A stretch of 64,000 nt of DNA from Actinoplanes sp. SE50/110 (GCF_900119315.1 NZ_LT827010.1:5365001-5429000); one strand, 5' to 3'; shown: positions 45,706 to 54,539, counted from the stretch's first letter. Translations and numbers: made by a program. Notes: generated by a model from the sequence alone, not told the origin.

Positions 45706-46883
45706 ATGGGACAGGTCATCATCGGTATGGACCCGCACAAGCGGTCCGCGACCATCGAGATCATCAACGACCGGGAGAAGATTCTCGCGCAAGGCCGGTT
45801 CGGCACCGACCGCGACGGATACCAGACGATGCTCAAGCTCGGCCGGCAGCACAAGGACCGGGTCTGGGCAGTCGAGGGCTGCAACGGCATCGGCAAACAC
45901 CTCGCCCAGCGCTTGGTCGCCGACGGCGAAACCGTCCTCGATGTCCCGGCAAAGTTGTCCGCCCGTGCCCGGGTGTTCGACACCGGCCAGGGACGCAAAA
46001 CCGACCCGGCCGACGCCCACCACATCGCGGTCGCCGCCCTGCGCAGCAAGGGCTTGCGGCAAGTGGCCGCCGACGACGCGACGGTGGCGCTGCGGCTGCT
46101 GGTCGACCGCCGCGACGAACTGGGCCGCGCCCACACCGATCTGCTCAACCGGATCCACAAACTGCTGCTCGAACTACTGCCCGGCGGCGCCAAGAAGTAT
46201 CTGTCCGCTACCCAGGCCCGTGAACTGCTCGCCACGATCCGCCCGCGTGACCTGGTCGGCCGGACCCGGCGCCGGCTCGCCTCCGAGCTGATCAGCGAAC
46301 TCGTCCAGGTCGACAAGAAGACCAAAGCGGCCGACAAGGAACTGCGTGAGCTTGTCGAGGCGACCGGCAGCAGCCTGCAGGACCTGCACGGCATCGGCCC
46401 GTCCGGCGCAGCCCGGCTCATCGGCGACGTCGCCGACATCAACCGCTTCGCCAGCCGCGGGCACTTCGCATCCTGGAACGGCACCGCACCGATCGACGCC
46501 TCCTCCGGCGACCAGACTCGGCACCGGCTGTCCCGAGCCGGGAACCGGCGCATCAACCGCACCCTGCACATCATGGCCGTCGTCCAGCTGCGCAACGACA
46601 CCGAAGGCCGCGCCTACTACCGGCGCAAACTCGCCGCCGGTAAAACCCCGATGGAAGCCATGCGCGCGCTCAAACGACGACTGTCCGACGTCGTCTACCA
46701 GCAGATGGTCAACGACGCCAAAACCGTCGAGACGGGCCCGGGAGGACACGCGGGGGCGACTCTGAAATCCAGCGCGGCCGATCCAATCCCCATGATCGAC
46801 ACTTCGGACAAGTCACTTCCCGGACCCGCCGAACCCCAGCCTAGAACACCACTTCCGACCACCTCTTGACACAGAGGGGTGCC
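45630..46883 (+). mobile_element. IS110-family insertion sequence (ends approximate)
   Basis: Contains the DEDD-type transposase at 45706-46869. AGAGGGG followed shortly by TGCC occurs on both sides (45630-45636 and 46873-46879), a possible trace of the recombination core. IS110 elements lack clear terminal inverted repeats, and the true left end may lie further upstream within 45347-45630, so these bounds are a guess. The LacI gene on the left is intact. Confidence 0.6.
45706..46869 (+). CDS. IS110-family transposase (DEDD/serine recombinase)
   Basis: A 387-residue recombinase from ATG 45706. The N-terminal RuvC-like domain carries the acidic residues: GMDPHKRSATIEI, WAVEGCNGIGKHLA and GRKTDPADAHHIAV. 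After a coiled-coil (LVDRRDELGRAHTDLLN and onward) comes the Tnp_20 domain with LHGIGPSGAARLIGDV, the putative catalytic serine in IDASSGDQTRHRLSRAGN and RRINRTLHIMA. Both halves are intact, so the element could be active. The frame is open far upstream but that is read-through of non-coding sequence and earlier shadows. A short low-complexity tail (SLPGPAEPQPRTPLPT) ends the protein. Confidence 0.93.
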   Translation: MGQVIIGMDPHKRSATIEIINDREKILAQGRFGTDRDGYQTMLKLGRQHKDRVWAVEGCNGIGKHLAQRLVADGETVLDVPAKLSARARVFDTGQGRKTDPADAHHIAVAALRSKGLRQVAADDATVALRLLVDRRDELGRAHTDLLNRIHKLLLELLPGGAKKYLSATQARELLATIRPRDLVGRTRRRLASELISELVQVDKKTKAADKELRELVEATGSSLQDLHGIGPSGAARLIGDVADINRFASRGHFASWNGTAPIDASSGDQTRHRLSRAGNRRINRTLHIMAVVQLRNDTEGRAYYRRKLAAGKTPMEAMRALKRRLSDVVYQQMVNDAKTVETGPGGHAGATLKSSAADPIPMIDTSDKSLPGPAEPQPRTPLPTTS

Positions 46884-47065
46884 ATGAGAGTGCGCCGTGC
46901 CGAGATTTGCTCAAGGAAGAGCGTTGAACGAGCGACTGCTTTCGACGAAAGTTGGTAAACGCCGCAGACTATACGACGTCTCGCTCCGAGGTCGATGCAA
47001 CTCGCCGGAAGTTGCACTACGAAATACGGGCGTAGAAGTCCCCTGCCGCATACATTGACGTAGAG

Positions 47066-48169
47066 ATGCTGTCCCGACGACGACTTGGGGATCCTGCTGT
47101 GGTGGTGAACCGTTCAGAACCGCGTGAAGGCAATGCTAACGTCTGGCGTGCCGTGCTCGGCTGGATTGGCATCGGAATCTTGGCTGCGGTCGCCGCGCTC
47201 GTTGTCTTCTCCTCGCAACAAGCCGCCGGCACCGCCATATTCGCCGTAGGCATCGTCGTTTCGTTGGCCGCGATGCTGAGTGGCGGCCTAATAGGGTTCG
47301 TATTCGGTGTTCCAAGACAGCTGACCACGGAGAACGCCGAGCGTCGTGCGGACTCTTTCGGTGTTGCCGCCAACACCAACTTGGAACAAATTAGTGACTG
47401 GCTCACTAAAATCTTGGTCGGCGTCGGCTTAACGCAGTTTCACTCGATCGGGAAGTCCGCTGTTGATCTGTTCGGTGCGCTGGCGCCCTCGTTTGGCGGC
47501 GGAGTGGCCGGTAAGGCGTTCGCAGGAGGGCTGGTCACGTTCTCCGCCGTATTCGGTCTGGTTACAGGTTGGCTCTACACGCGGCTGGTACTGGGAACGG
47601 CAATGGTGCGGGCCGACCGGCGAGCGGCCGCGGCCGCGGTGCTGAACCATATGGCTGACGAGATGGAAAGGGCAGGTGATCCTCTCGGCGCCGAAGGCGC
47701 GCGGGAACAGGCGCGCGACGTACTGCGCGGACTATCTCCTATAAGCGCAGCGTATGACAGAGCGCGAAGATTGATGCCAGCCGGACCTCCGAGAACCGCG
47801 GAGTTCGACAGGTTGGCAGACGAAGCACGCTCCGTCGTGAAGCTGGGCAGGTACGACCCGGTGGCGGTAATAGAAGCTTTGTCGAGCGGAAGCAGCGGCG
47901 AGCGCATCGCCGCATTGACGATCATGGAGATACATCCCGATGCGAGTTACCTTGATTCCGTCTGTACAGTGGCGCTCGAGGCGCGATCACGCGATGAACA
48001 GTACCGAGCGTTGCTCGTCGCAAGAGCTTTAGTCCCCTATCTAGGCGACCCTGAGAAGGAGCGCCTCCGTGCCCTTTTGAAGGAGTTAAGGAAAAGCTTG
48101 TCATCGACGACTGCTCGGGCGAAACTGGCAGCAGAAATCGCTGCCCTGGTAAAAGTAGGAGATAGTTAA
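47066..48169 (+). CDS. Hypothetical membrane protein in an IS-bracketed segment
   Basis: A 367-residue protein. Three membrane segments lie in the first 190 residues (WIGIGILAAVAALVVFSS, AVGIVVSLAAMLSGGLIGFVFG, GLVTFSAVFGLVTGWLYTRL), with a conserved-looking FGVPR after the second and NLEQISDWLTKILVGVGLTQ before the third. That combination recurs in a family of bacterial membrane proteins of unknown role. The rest is a soluble helical repeat-like domain (about 200-367). GC and codon use are clearly lower than in the neighbours, and it lies between two insertion sequences, so it is probably foreign. The ATG at 47066 is the longest start; GTG codons near 47099 are alternatives. Confidence 0.75.
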   Translation: MLSRRRLGDPAVVVNRSEPREGNANVWRAVLGWIGIGILAAVAALVVFSSQQAAGTAIFAVGIVVSLAAMLSGGLIGFVFGVPRQLTTENAERRADSFGVAANTNLEQISDWLTKILVGVGLTQFHSIGKSAVDLFGALAPSFGGGVAGKAFAGGLVTFSAVFGLVTGWLYTRLVLGTAMVRADRRAAAAAVLNHMADEMERAGDPLGAEGAREQARDVLRGLSPISAAYDRARRLMPAGPPRTAEFDRLADEARSVVKLGRYDPVAVIEALSSGSSGERIAALTIMEIHPDASYLDSVCTVALEARSRDEQYRALLVARALVPYLGDPEKERLRALLKELRKSLSSTTARAKLAAEIAALVKVGDS

Positions 48170-48413
48170 CCGCCGCGGCGCTCTTAATGCCAAGGCCCAC
48201 CGTCTCCCTATAAGCAGGCCCGGTCCACCGTAGAGTTCGTCGCGACTGAACCTCTTTTTCAGTGACGCTCACTCGCCGTCGCTAACTAGTTCCGCAAACC
48301 AATCTGGCTGCCCGCGATTAGAGCCTGCCAGAGCCCGGGAATGTGGAGCCGGGAAGCCAAGGCTATAAGCACCTAACACGATCTGTTGAATCGATGTTCA
48401 TCAGCGTTGCGGA

Positions 48414-49246
48414 GTGAGGATCAGTCTCGTTCCGGTCTTCGTGAGCAAGGCCTGGGTCGTCGATGACGAGTTGTGGAAGCTGATCGAGCCGGTGCTGCCT
48501 GCTTGGCCAGCGAGGGCGCCGGGACCGCGGCCGGTGCCGGACCGGCTGTGCTTGCAGGGCATCCTGTTCGTCCTGCACACCGGGATCGGCTGGGAGGACC
48601 TGCCGCAGGAGCTCGGGTTCGGCTCGGGGATGACCTGCTGGCGCAGGCTGCAGCGGTGGACCGAGGCAGGCGTGTTCGACCAGGTCCACCAGATACTGCT
48701 GGACAAGCTGAACGCGGCGAACCGGATCGACTGGTCGAGAGCGGCGATTGACGCCAGTCACATCGACGCTAAAAAGGGGGTGCCGGGACAGGCCCGTCGC
48801 CGGTCAACCGGGGCAAGCCCGGCTCCAAGCACCACCTGATCTGCGACGGCAACGGCACCCCGATCTACGTGCTGACCAGCGGCGCGAACGTACCTGACAT
48901 CAAACGTGCCCTGGATCTGCTCGACTGCTACCCGCCGATCGCCGGCAGGCTGGGCCGGCCTCGGCGCCGGTTCGCGGCGCTGCTGGCTGACAAGGCCTAC
49001 AGCAGTGCGGCGTTCCGCCAGGCCTGCCGTGAACGTGGCACCGAACCCCTCATCCCCAAACCGAAGACCACCGGGATCAAGGGCCTCGGCAAGCTCCGGT
49101 ACGTCGTCGAGCAGACCTTCGCTCTGCTGCATCAGTTCCGCCGATTGGCTGTTCGCTGGGAGCGCCGCCTCGACATCCACGACGGCTTCGTCAGCCTTGC
49201 CTGCGTCCTGATCTGCTGGCGCAGATTGATCAATTGGACCGATTAG
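48414..49246 (+). CDS. IS5-family transposase made by -1 frameshifting
   Basis: Frame A runs 48414-48839 and frame B continues to 49246. Frame A gives the N-terminal domain (VVDDELWKLIEPVLPAWPAR, GIGWEDLPQELGFGSGMTCW) and the first catalytic Asp in AAIDASHIDAKKG. Frame B gives NRGKPGSKHHLICDGNGTP, the second Asp in ALLADKAYSSAAFRQ, and the catalytic Glu in RYVVEQTFALLHQFRRL, so a fused product has the DDE triad. At the join is the slippery heptamer A AAG GGG (48773-48779), the standard form for -1 slippage of both tRNAs; the shift from A to B is exactly -1. This is as in other IS5-family members of this group. The element looks intact. Confidence 0.9.
48773..48779 (+). promoter_or_regulatory. 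Programmed -1 frameshift site A_AAG_GGG
   Basis: In the zero frame the codons are AAG and GGG preceded by A; slipping back one base keeps pairing and moves the ribosome into the frame that encodes the rest of the transposase. Confidence 0.8.
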
Positions 49247-49259
49247 AGATCGTGTTAGG

Positions 49260-49499
49260 AGTTTTATGTCCGCTCATCGGCAGTTGAGCGCGTTCGTAGG
49301 GCCCCGCCGCCGAGCCGACGGCTGTGACCCAGCGTCGTCCGGCGCCCGGGTAGGTGACGCTTCGGCCGTCGCGGTTGAGTAGCTCGAGGGCGCCGAGTAG
49401 CAGGTCGTCGCGGGTGCCGAAGTAGTACTGCAACTGCCGGGCGGGCACTCCCGCCTCCGCCGCGACGCGGCGGATCGTCGCGTCTTCGAGCTCTGTCAT
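49260..49499 (-). pseudogene. TetR-family gene cut by the IS5 element
   Basis: From ATG 49499 the frame gives a TetR-type DNA-binding domain: MTELEDATIRRVAAEAGVPA, RQLQYYFGTRDDLLLGALEL. After about 80 codons it enters the IS right end. The ligand-binding half is missing and nothing on the far side of the element (48170-48371) resembles it. Its start codon overlaps, in divergent orientation (CATG), the start of the small membrane protein gene. Confidence 0.75.
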
Positions 49500-49701
49500 G
49501 AGGACCACGACGCTGGTCATCGGCATGATTCTGCTGGTCTACGGAGCTCAAGGCGCAGTCCGCCAACTCGTGGACCACGACAACGCCGGCCTGCTCGGTT
49601 GGCTACCCGGCGGCTTCAGGGCTCAACTGGCTGGCCATATTGTCCTTGTGGTCGCCGGTCTCCTCCTTGCCGGCCGGGGCGGACGCCGCCCCAGCCACTG
49701 A
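49498..49701 (+). CDS. Small integral membrane protein (67 aa)
   Basis: A 67-residue protein with two membrane segments: TTLVIGMILLVYGAQGAVRQ and GHIVLVVAGLLLAGRG, joined by an LVDHDNAGLLGWLPGG loop. Small membrane proteins like this often stand next to a TetR regulator; here the two start codons overlap head to head. With the regulator broken by the IS, its control may be lost. Function unknown. Confidence 0.7.
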   Translation: MRTTTLVIGMILLVYGAQGAVRQLVDHDNAGLLGWLPGGFRAQLAGHIVLVVAGLLLAGRGGRRPSH

Positions 49702-50016
49702 ACGCCCGTCCCACCGGAGTAGTGACCAGCGTTGCGCAAGTCTGCTGTGACTGCGTCAGCTCGACCGAGGCGGGACGATCGCCCCGGCTTCTACCGTTCT
49801 CATCAGCGAGCCCGGACTGAAGGAGCGCGCGCGGGAACATCGGTGTTCGTGTTCGCAGCCTCCCGCCAGGGTCGGTTCGAGATCCGACCCTTCCGGCGGC
49901 ACCGGACCGCGCCTCGACCGCCACGGCCCCACCTCACTGGCCGGCCACGGATCGGCCGAGGATGTGATAGCTTCCCATCAATTAGGCAGAATGGTTAACA
50001 GTTGAGGGGGCGCGCG
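49702..50016. other. Non-coding stretch upstream of the hexosaminidase
   Basis: About 315 bases with no credible gene. Near its right end there is an AT-richer patch (about 49965-50000) with TGATAGCT, CAATTAGG and GGTTAAC that may hold the hexosaminidase promoter. No xylanase- or CebR-type operator is seen. Confidence 0.4.
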
Positions 50017-51534
50017 ATGGTGCGTCGGACGCTGGTGTCGATGCTGCTAGCCGTGGCTTCATCGGTGGCAGGGGTGGCGCCGCCCGCCGCGGCAAGCCCG
50101 CCGACCCCCGGTAACGCCTACGCGACCATCGTTCCCGCGCCGGTCTCCGCACAGGCCGGGCGCGGCGCCTTCCGTATAGACCGACACACCACGATCACCG
50201 CCGCCGGACCGGGCGCGGCCGGGGTCGCCGACTACTTGGGCGAGCTCCTCGGGCTGCCGGTCGTACGCTCGGTCCGGGCCGGCGCGATCGTGCTCACGGT
50301 GGGCGGCGGCGGGGCCCCGGAGTCGTACCGGCTCGGCGTCGATCGGCGCGGCGTGCGTATCGCCGCCCCGGACGCGCACGGCCTGTTCAACGGGGTGCAG
50401 ACACTGCGCCAGCTGCTGCCCACCCGCGGTCCGCTGTCCGTGCCCGCCGGGCGGGTCGCCGACCGGCCGCGGTTCGGCCAGCGCGGGGCGATGCTCGACG
50501 TGGCGCGGCACTTCTTCACCGTCGAGCAGGTCGAGCGGTACCTCGACCAGCTGGCCGCGTACAAGGTGAACACCTTCCACTTCCACCTCACCGACGACCA
50601 GGGGTGGCGGATCGAGATCAGGAGCTGGCCGCGGCTGGCCACCTACGGCGGCAGCACCGCCGTCGACGGCGACCCGGGCGGCTATTACACGCAGGCGCAG
50701 TACCGGGAGATCGTCGCCTACGCCCAGCGGCGCTTCATCACCGTCGTGCCCGAGATCGACATGCCCGGGCACGTCAACGCTGCCCTCGCGTCCTATGCCG
50801 AGCTCAACTGCGACGGGGTGGCGCCGCCGCTGTACACCGGGACCGACGTCGGCTTCAGCTCGCTGTGCGTCGGCAAGGAGATCACCTACCGCTTCCTCGA
50901 CGACGTCATCGGCGAGTTGGCCGCCATCACGCCGGGGCGCTACCTGCACATCGGCGGCGACGAGGCAGACTCCACCCCGGCGGCCGACTACGCGACGTTC
51001 ATGCGCCGCGCCCAGGCCATCGTCGCCCGGCACGGCAAGGCGGCGTCGGCCTGGCACCAGATCGTGGCGGCCGGCCCGCGGCCGTCGACGGTCGCGCAGT
51101 ACTGGGACACCACGCCCGACAACCCCGCCGTCGCCGCCGCCGCGAACGCCGGAACCGGGATCGTGCTGTCGCCGGCGAACCTGGCTTACCTGGACATGAA
51201 GTACACCCCGCAGACACCGCTGGGACAGGACTGGGCCGGGCTCATCGAGGTCCGCGACGCCTACGGCTGGGACCCCGGCGCCTACCTCACCGGCGTGCCG
51301 GCGGCCGCGGTCCGCGGTGTGGAGGCCCCGCTGTGGACGGAGACCCTGCGCACGTCGAACGACCTGGAGTACATGGCGTTCCCGCGGTTGCCGGCCATCG
51401 CCGAGTTGGGCTGGTCGCCGGCCGCGACCCACGACTGGGACGTGTTCCGGCTGCGGCTGGCCGCGCAGGCCCCGCGCTGGCGGGCCGCGGGCCTCAACTT
51501 CTACCCGTCGCCCCAGGTGCCCTGGGTGGCGTAG
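50017..51534 (+). CDS. Secreted GH20 beta-N-acetylhexosaminidase
   Basis: A 505-residue secreted enzyme from ATG 50017, with GAGGGGG eight bases upstream. A signal peptide (about 1-27) precedes the GH20b domain (about 35-150; ending HGLFNGVQTLRQLLP) and the GH20 barrel, which begins PRFGQRGAMLDVARHFF. The catalytic Asp-Glu pair is in YLHIGGDEADST; HFHLTDDQGWRIEI and EIDMPGHVNAA are also typical. It removes terminal GlcNAc or GalNAc from chitin oligomers or glycoconjugates by substrate-assisted catalysis. C-terminal EAPLWTETLRTSNDLEYMAF carries the conserved Trp and Glu. No chitin regulator or transporter is nearby. Confidence 0.95.
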   Translation: MVRRTLVSMLLAVASSVAGVAPPAAASPPTPGNAYATIVPAPVSAQAGRGAFRIDRHTTITAAGPGAAGVADYLGELLGLPVVRSVRAGAIVLTVGGGGAPESYRLGVDRRGVRIAAPDAHGLFNGVQTLRQLLPTRGPLSVPAGRVADRPRFGQRGAMLDVARHFFTVEQVERYLDQLAAYKVNTFHFHLTDDQGWRIEIRSWPRLATYGGSTAVDGDPGGYYTQAQYREIVAYAQRRFITVVPEIDMPGHVNAALASYAELNCDGVAPPLYTGTDVGFSSLCVGKEITYRFLDDVIGELAAITPGRYLHIGGDEADSTPAADYATFMRRAQAIVARHGKAASAWHQIVAAGPRPSTVAQYWDTTPDNPAVAAAANAGTGIVLSPANLAYLDMKYTPQTPLGQDWAGLIEVRDAYGWDPGAYLTGVPAAAVRGVEAPLWTETLRTSNDLEYMAFPRLPAIAELGWSPAATHDWDVFRLRLAAQAPRWRAAGLNFYPSPQVPWVA

Positions 51535-51605
51535 GTGACCGGGCGCGGCACCGAGACACCGCCTGATCTGCCGGCCGACCAGGACACTGCCCTGGACCGC
51601 CCGGA

Positions 51606-51839
51606 TCAAGCCGTACGCCGGGGACCCGGAGCCCGGCGACGACCGACGTCCGTGACGACCCGGGCGCCACCGGCCTGCACGGCGAGCATCAGACAGGAGC
51701 GGATCTCCACTCCGTCCACCGCGAGGTCACAGTCGCCGCAGGCGCCGTCCGGGCAGACGGGCATCCCGAGCACGCCGGCGAGAGTGCGGCGGGGCTCGAC
51801 GTCGAGGTCGTGAGGCACGCCGTCCACGGTCAGCCTCAC
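51606..51839 (-). pseudogene. Truncated [2Fe-2S] small subunit of a molybdenum hydroxylase
   Basis: About 77 residues from GTG 51839, which overlaps the stop of the FAD-subunit gene (GTGA). It holds only the first, plant-ferredoxin-like cluster domain (VCPDGACGDCDLAVDGVEIR, then SCLML), with four cysteines. CoxS-type small subunits have about 160 residues, with a second helical [2Fe-2S] domain containing QCGFCTPG; here it ends in an Arg/Pro/Gly tail. No large molybdopterin subunit follows, so a functional enzyme seems impossible from this locus. Confidence 0.7.
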
Positions 51840-52696
51840 CCGCACCGGCCGGCTCCCTGCCGGGCCTGCCGGAGGGCCCGGCGGGTCAGCACCTCGAAGG
51901 CTTGCCGCCGTCCCGGACGCCGGGCGTCGCCGGCGAGCAGGCGGGTGTCGTCCTGCGCGGCGGTGCGCGCCGCGGCGGCGATGGCGGCGTCCGAGAACGT
52001 GCTGCCGAGCAGGGCTGTCGCGGCCGCCGTCGCGCGCACCGGACAGGGTCCCGAGTTCACCAGACAGATCGCCGCCGAGCTGATCGCGCCCGCGGTCACC
52101 GTGATCGCCGCGAGCACGGCCGCGTGCGGGAACGTGGTGCTGCGCCGATCCTCCGCGTAGCCGATGCCGGTCCCGCCCGGCAGCACCGGCAGCTCCGCCT
52201 CGATCAGCATCTCCTCGGGCCGGCGGATGGTCTGGAACGGCCCGGTGAAGAAGTCGCCGGCCGGCACCGTGCGGCGGCCGGCCGGTCCGTCCAGCACCAG
52301 CCGCGCGCCGACGGTCACCGCCACCGCCGGCCATTCGGCGGCCGGATGCGCGTACGCGAGGCTGCCCAGCATCGTGCCCCGGGCCCGGATCGGTGGGTGC
52401 CCGATGTGGCGCACCACCACCCGCAGCAACTGGCCGAGCGCTCCGCCGACCGCGTCGGACTCGAACGCTCGGTGCCGGACCAGCGCCCCGACATGCAGGA
52501 AGCCGTCCACCTCGGTCAGCGTGTCGAGCCCCGCCACCCGGTTGATGTCCACCAGGCGGGAGCGCGGCGCGCCCGGGCGGGTCACGAGCGGGACCAGACT
52601 CTGCCCGCCGGCCAGCACCGACGTCCGGCCGTCCGCCAACGCGGCGAGCACCTCGTCGACGCTGTCGGCGGCCAGATAGTCGACGGTGGTGAGCAT
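51836..52696 (-). CDS. FAD-binding medium subunit of a xanthine dehydrogenase/CO dehydrogenase-type enzyme
   Basis: A 286-residue protein of the CoxM type. It has the FAD-contact motifs AGGQSLVPLVTRPGAP and TMLGSLAYAHPAAEWPAV (the usual TVGGxxAxxDPAxE), GDFFTGPFQTIRRPEEMLI, the flavin-side IGYAEDRRSTTFPHAAV and the C-terminal CO-dehydrogenase flavoprotein domain. The usual pair of Gly-Gly in the second motif is changed to LG, and typical RKxxF reads RRSTTF. In an intact enzyme electrons pass from the molybdenum subunit through [2Fe-2S] clusters to this FAD. The small subunit next to it is cut short and the large one is absent, so it may be a stranded remnant. Confidence 0.85.
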   Translation of the reverse strand: MLTTVDYLAADSVDEVLAALADGRTSVLAGGQSLVPLVTRPGAPRSRLVDINRVAGLDTLTEVDGFLHVGALVRHRAFESDAVGGALGQLLRVVVRHIGHPPIRARGTMLGSLAYAHPAAEWPAVAVTVGARLVLDGPAGRRTVPAGDFFTGPFQTIRRPEEMLIEAELPVLPGGTGIGYAEDRRSTTFPHAAVLAAITVTAGAISSAAICLVNSGPCPVRATAAATALLGSTFSDAAIAAAARTAAQDDTRLLAGDARRPGRRQAFEVLTRRALRQARQGAGRCG

Positions 52697-52821
52697 GCGC
52701 CGAGCTTATCGATCCCGATGCGCATCGTCGCACCTCGCGACCCGCCCAGGGCGGAGTTTCCCACGGGCGGGTGAACCGCCCCGGGACTGCCGGAAACCGG
52801 GGAACGGAGTATGACTGGGGG

Positions 52822-53718
52822 GTGAGCGTCGACGGGTGGGACGGGCGGGGGCTGCCCCCGGTGGCTCGCGCGCGGATCGCCCGGGCCGCCAACGGCGGGG
52901 TGCGGACCTCGCTGCTGTCCGCGGACGGCGTGGCCGGCCTGGAGGTGGCCGGCTTCGACACCGTGGGCGAGGTGCTCGGCACCACCGTGATGCAGATCGG
53001 GTGGACCGGATGGGGTGGCTGCGGCTGGCGTCCCGGCGTCAACCCGGGGCTGATCGCCGGGCTGCTCGGCGACCCGGGGCCCGCGGCCGGGCGGCCCAGC
53101 GGCGCCGGCTTCGCGCCGTACACGCGGGCCATCCGGCACGGGCGCGACACCGCACTCGACCGGATGCGGCAGGAGGCCGCGGCGCTCGGCGCCGACGGCG
53201 TCGTCGGCGTCCGGCTCACCGAGACCCGGATGGACGATCAGAAACGGGAATTCATGGCCCTCGGTACGGCGGTCCGCGCCCGCGGTCGCCAGCGCGCCGG
53301 CGTGCCGTTCACCACCGACCTGGCCGCCCAGGACGTGGCGAAGCTGCTCGGCGCCGGATGGGTGCCGGCCGGGATCGTCTACGGCCTGTCCGTCGCGATC
53401 CGGCACGACGACTGGCGGACGACATCGTCGTTGTCGTTTTTCGCCGGCAATGTCGAGGTGGCCGGGTACACCGAGCTGATCAGCCACGTGCGGGCGGTCG
53501 CGCGTGACGAGTTCGCCCGGCGGGTCGCCGCCACCGGCGCCGACGCGGCACTGATGTCCGGGCTGTCGTCCCGGATGTGGGCGATCGAGGTCGCCGACAA
53601 CCACACCGATCACGCCGCCGAGTGCATCGTCACCGGCAACGCGATCGCCCAGTTCAGAACCGGACAGCTCAGCACCCCGAACAGTCTGACCATCCTGCCG
53701 TTGCGGAGCCCTCGATGA
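52822..53718 (+). CDS. Two-domain YbjQ-like protein 1
   Basis: About 298 residues from GTG 52822. Two tandem copies of a YbjQ/heavy-metal-binding-like fold are visible: first about 30-150 (VAGLEVAGFDTVGEVLGTTV, the helix ALDRMRQEAAALGADGVVGV, then MALGTAVRA) and second about 160-290 (LLGAGWVPAGIVYGLSVAIR, RDEFARRVAATGADAALMSG and IVTGNAIAQFR). Such small domains form pentamers in other bacteria; function unsettled. Its stop overlaps the next gene's ATG (ATGA), so it heads a three-gene operon. A GTG at 52771 is another possible start. Divergent from the molybdenum-hydroxylase remnant. Confidence 0.75.
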   Translation: MSVDGWDGRGLPPVARARIARAANGGVRTSLLSADGVAGLEVAGFDTVGEVLGTTVMQIGWTGWGGCGWRPGVNPGLIAGLLGDPGPAAGRPSGAGFAPYTRAIRHGRDTALDRMRQEAAALGADGVVGVRLTETRMDDQKREFMALGTAVRARGRQRAGVPFTTDLAAQDVAKLLGAGWVPAGIVYGLSVAIRHDDWRTTSSLSFFAGNVEVAGYTELISHVRAVARDEFARRVAATGADAALMSGLSSRMWAIEVADNHTDHAAECIVTGNAIAQFRTGQLSTPNSLTILPLRSPR

Positions 53719-54539
53719 CCGTGCCGACCCCCGGCGTCCCCGATGATGCGATGCGCCGCCTGGCGCAGATGCGGCCCGGGCAGCCGACCAGCCTGTTCAC
53801 CTCCGACCTGAGCGTCAACGAGTTCCTGCTGGTCCGCGAGGCCGGCTTCCGGCCGCTCGGGCTGGTTCTGGGATCGAGCATCTACCACGTCGGCATCCAG
53901 TTCGGCCGCTGGAGCCAGAACCGGGAGCTCGACCAGCTGTCCCAGGCGATGTATCACGCCCGGGAGCTGGCGATGACCCGGATGGAGGCGGAAGCGGACG
54001 CGCTCGGCGCCGACGGGATCGTCGGGGTGCGCCTCGACATCGAGTTCAAGGAGTTCGGCTCCGAGCTCGCCGAGTTCATCGCGATCGGCACCGCGGTGAA
54101 GGCGGATGCGCCCCCGGACAGCGGCGGCGGCTGGCGCAACCGGCACGACCAGCCGTTCACCAGCGACCTGTCCGGCCAGGATTTCTGGACGCTGATCCAG
54201 GCCGGGTACGCCCCGCTGGGCATGACCATGGGCACCTGCGTCTACCACATCGCGCACCAGCGGTTCTGGCAGGCGGTCGGCAACATCGGGCAGAATGTGG
54301 AGATTCCGCAATACACCGAGGCGTTGTACGACGCTCGGGAGCTGGCGATGAGCCGGATGCAGGCCGAAGCGGAACAACTGGGCGCGGAAGGGATCGTCGG
54401 GGTGCAGATGCTGTCCAACTCGCACCGCTGGGGCGGGCACACCACCGAATTCTTCGCGATCGGCACGGCGGTCCGGCCGCTGCGCGCCGATCACGTGATC
54501 GCCAAGCCGCAGCTCGTGCTCCCGCTGACCGACCGATGA
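53715..54539 (+). CDS. Two-domain YbjQ-like protein 2
   Basis: A 274-residue paralogue of the preceding protein. Each half has the same plan: FTSDLSVNEFLLVREAGFRP, GLVLGSSIYHVG, MTRMEAEADALGADGIVGVR, FIAIGTAVK; then FTSDLSGQDFWTLIQAGYAP, GMTMGTCVYHIAHQ, MSRMQAEAEQLGAEGIVGVQ, FFAIGTAVRP. The repeats suggest four stacked domains across the two proteins. The ATG overlaps the previous stop and its own stop overlaps the next start, so the three are translated together. Cytoplasmic, no signal peptide. Role unknown. Confidence 0.8.
   Translation: MTVPTPGVPDDAMRRLAQMRPGQPTSLFTSDLSVNEFLLVREAGFRPLGLVLGSSIYHVGIQFGRWSQNRELDQLSQAMYHARELAMTRMEAEADALGADGIVGVRLDIEFKEFGSELAEFIAIGTAVKADAPPDSGGGWRNRHDQPFTSDLSGQDFWTLIQAGYAPLGMTMGTCVYHIAHQRFWQAVGNIGQNVEIPQYTEALYDARELAMSRMQAEAEQLGAEGIVGVQMLSNSHRWGGHTTEFFAIGTAVRPLRADHVIAKPQLVLPLTDR

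Larger units (their letters stand above)
48372..49259 (+). mobile_element. IS5-family insertion sequence with 13-bp terminal inverted repeats
   Basis: The left end CCTAACACGATCT (48372-48384) and the right end AGATCGTGTTAGG (49247-49259) are exact inverse complements. The 888-base element carries a two-frame transposase. No clear target duplication is seen. The right end sits inside a TetR-like gene on the other strand, which is cut off. Confidence 0.9.
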
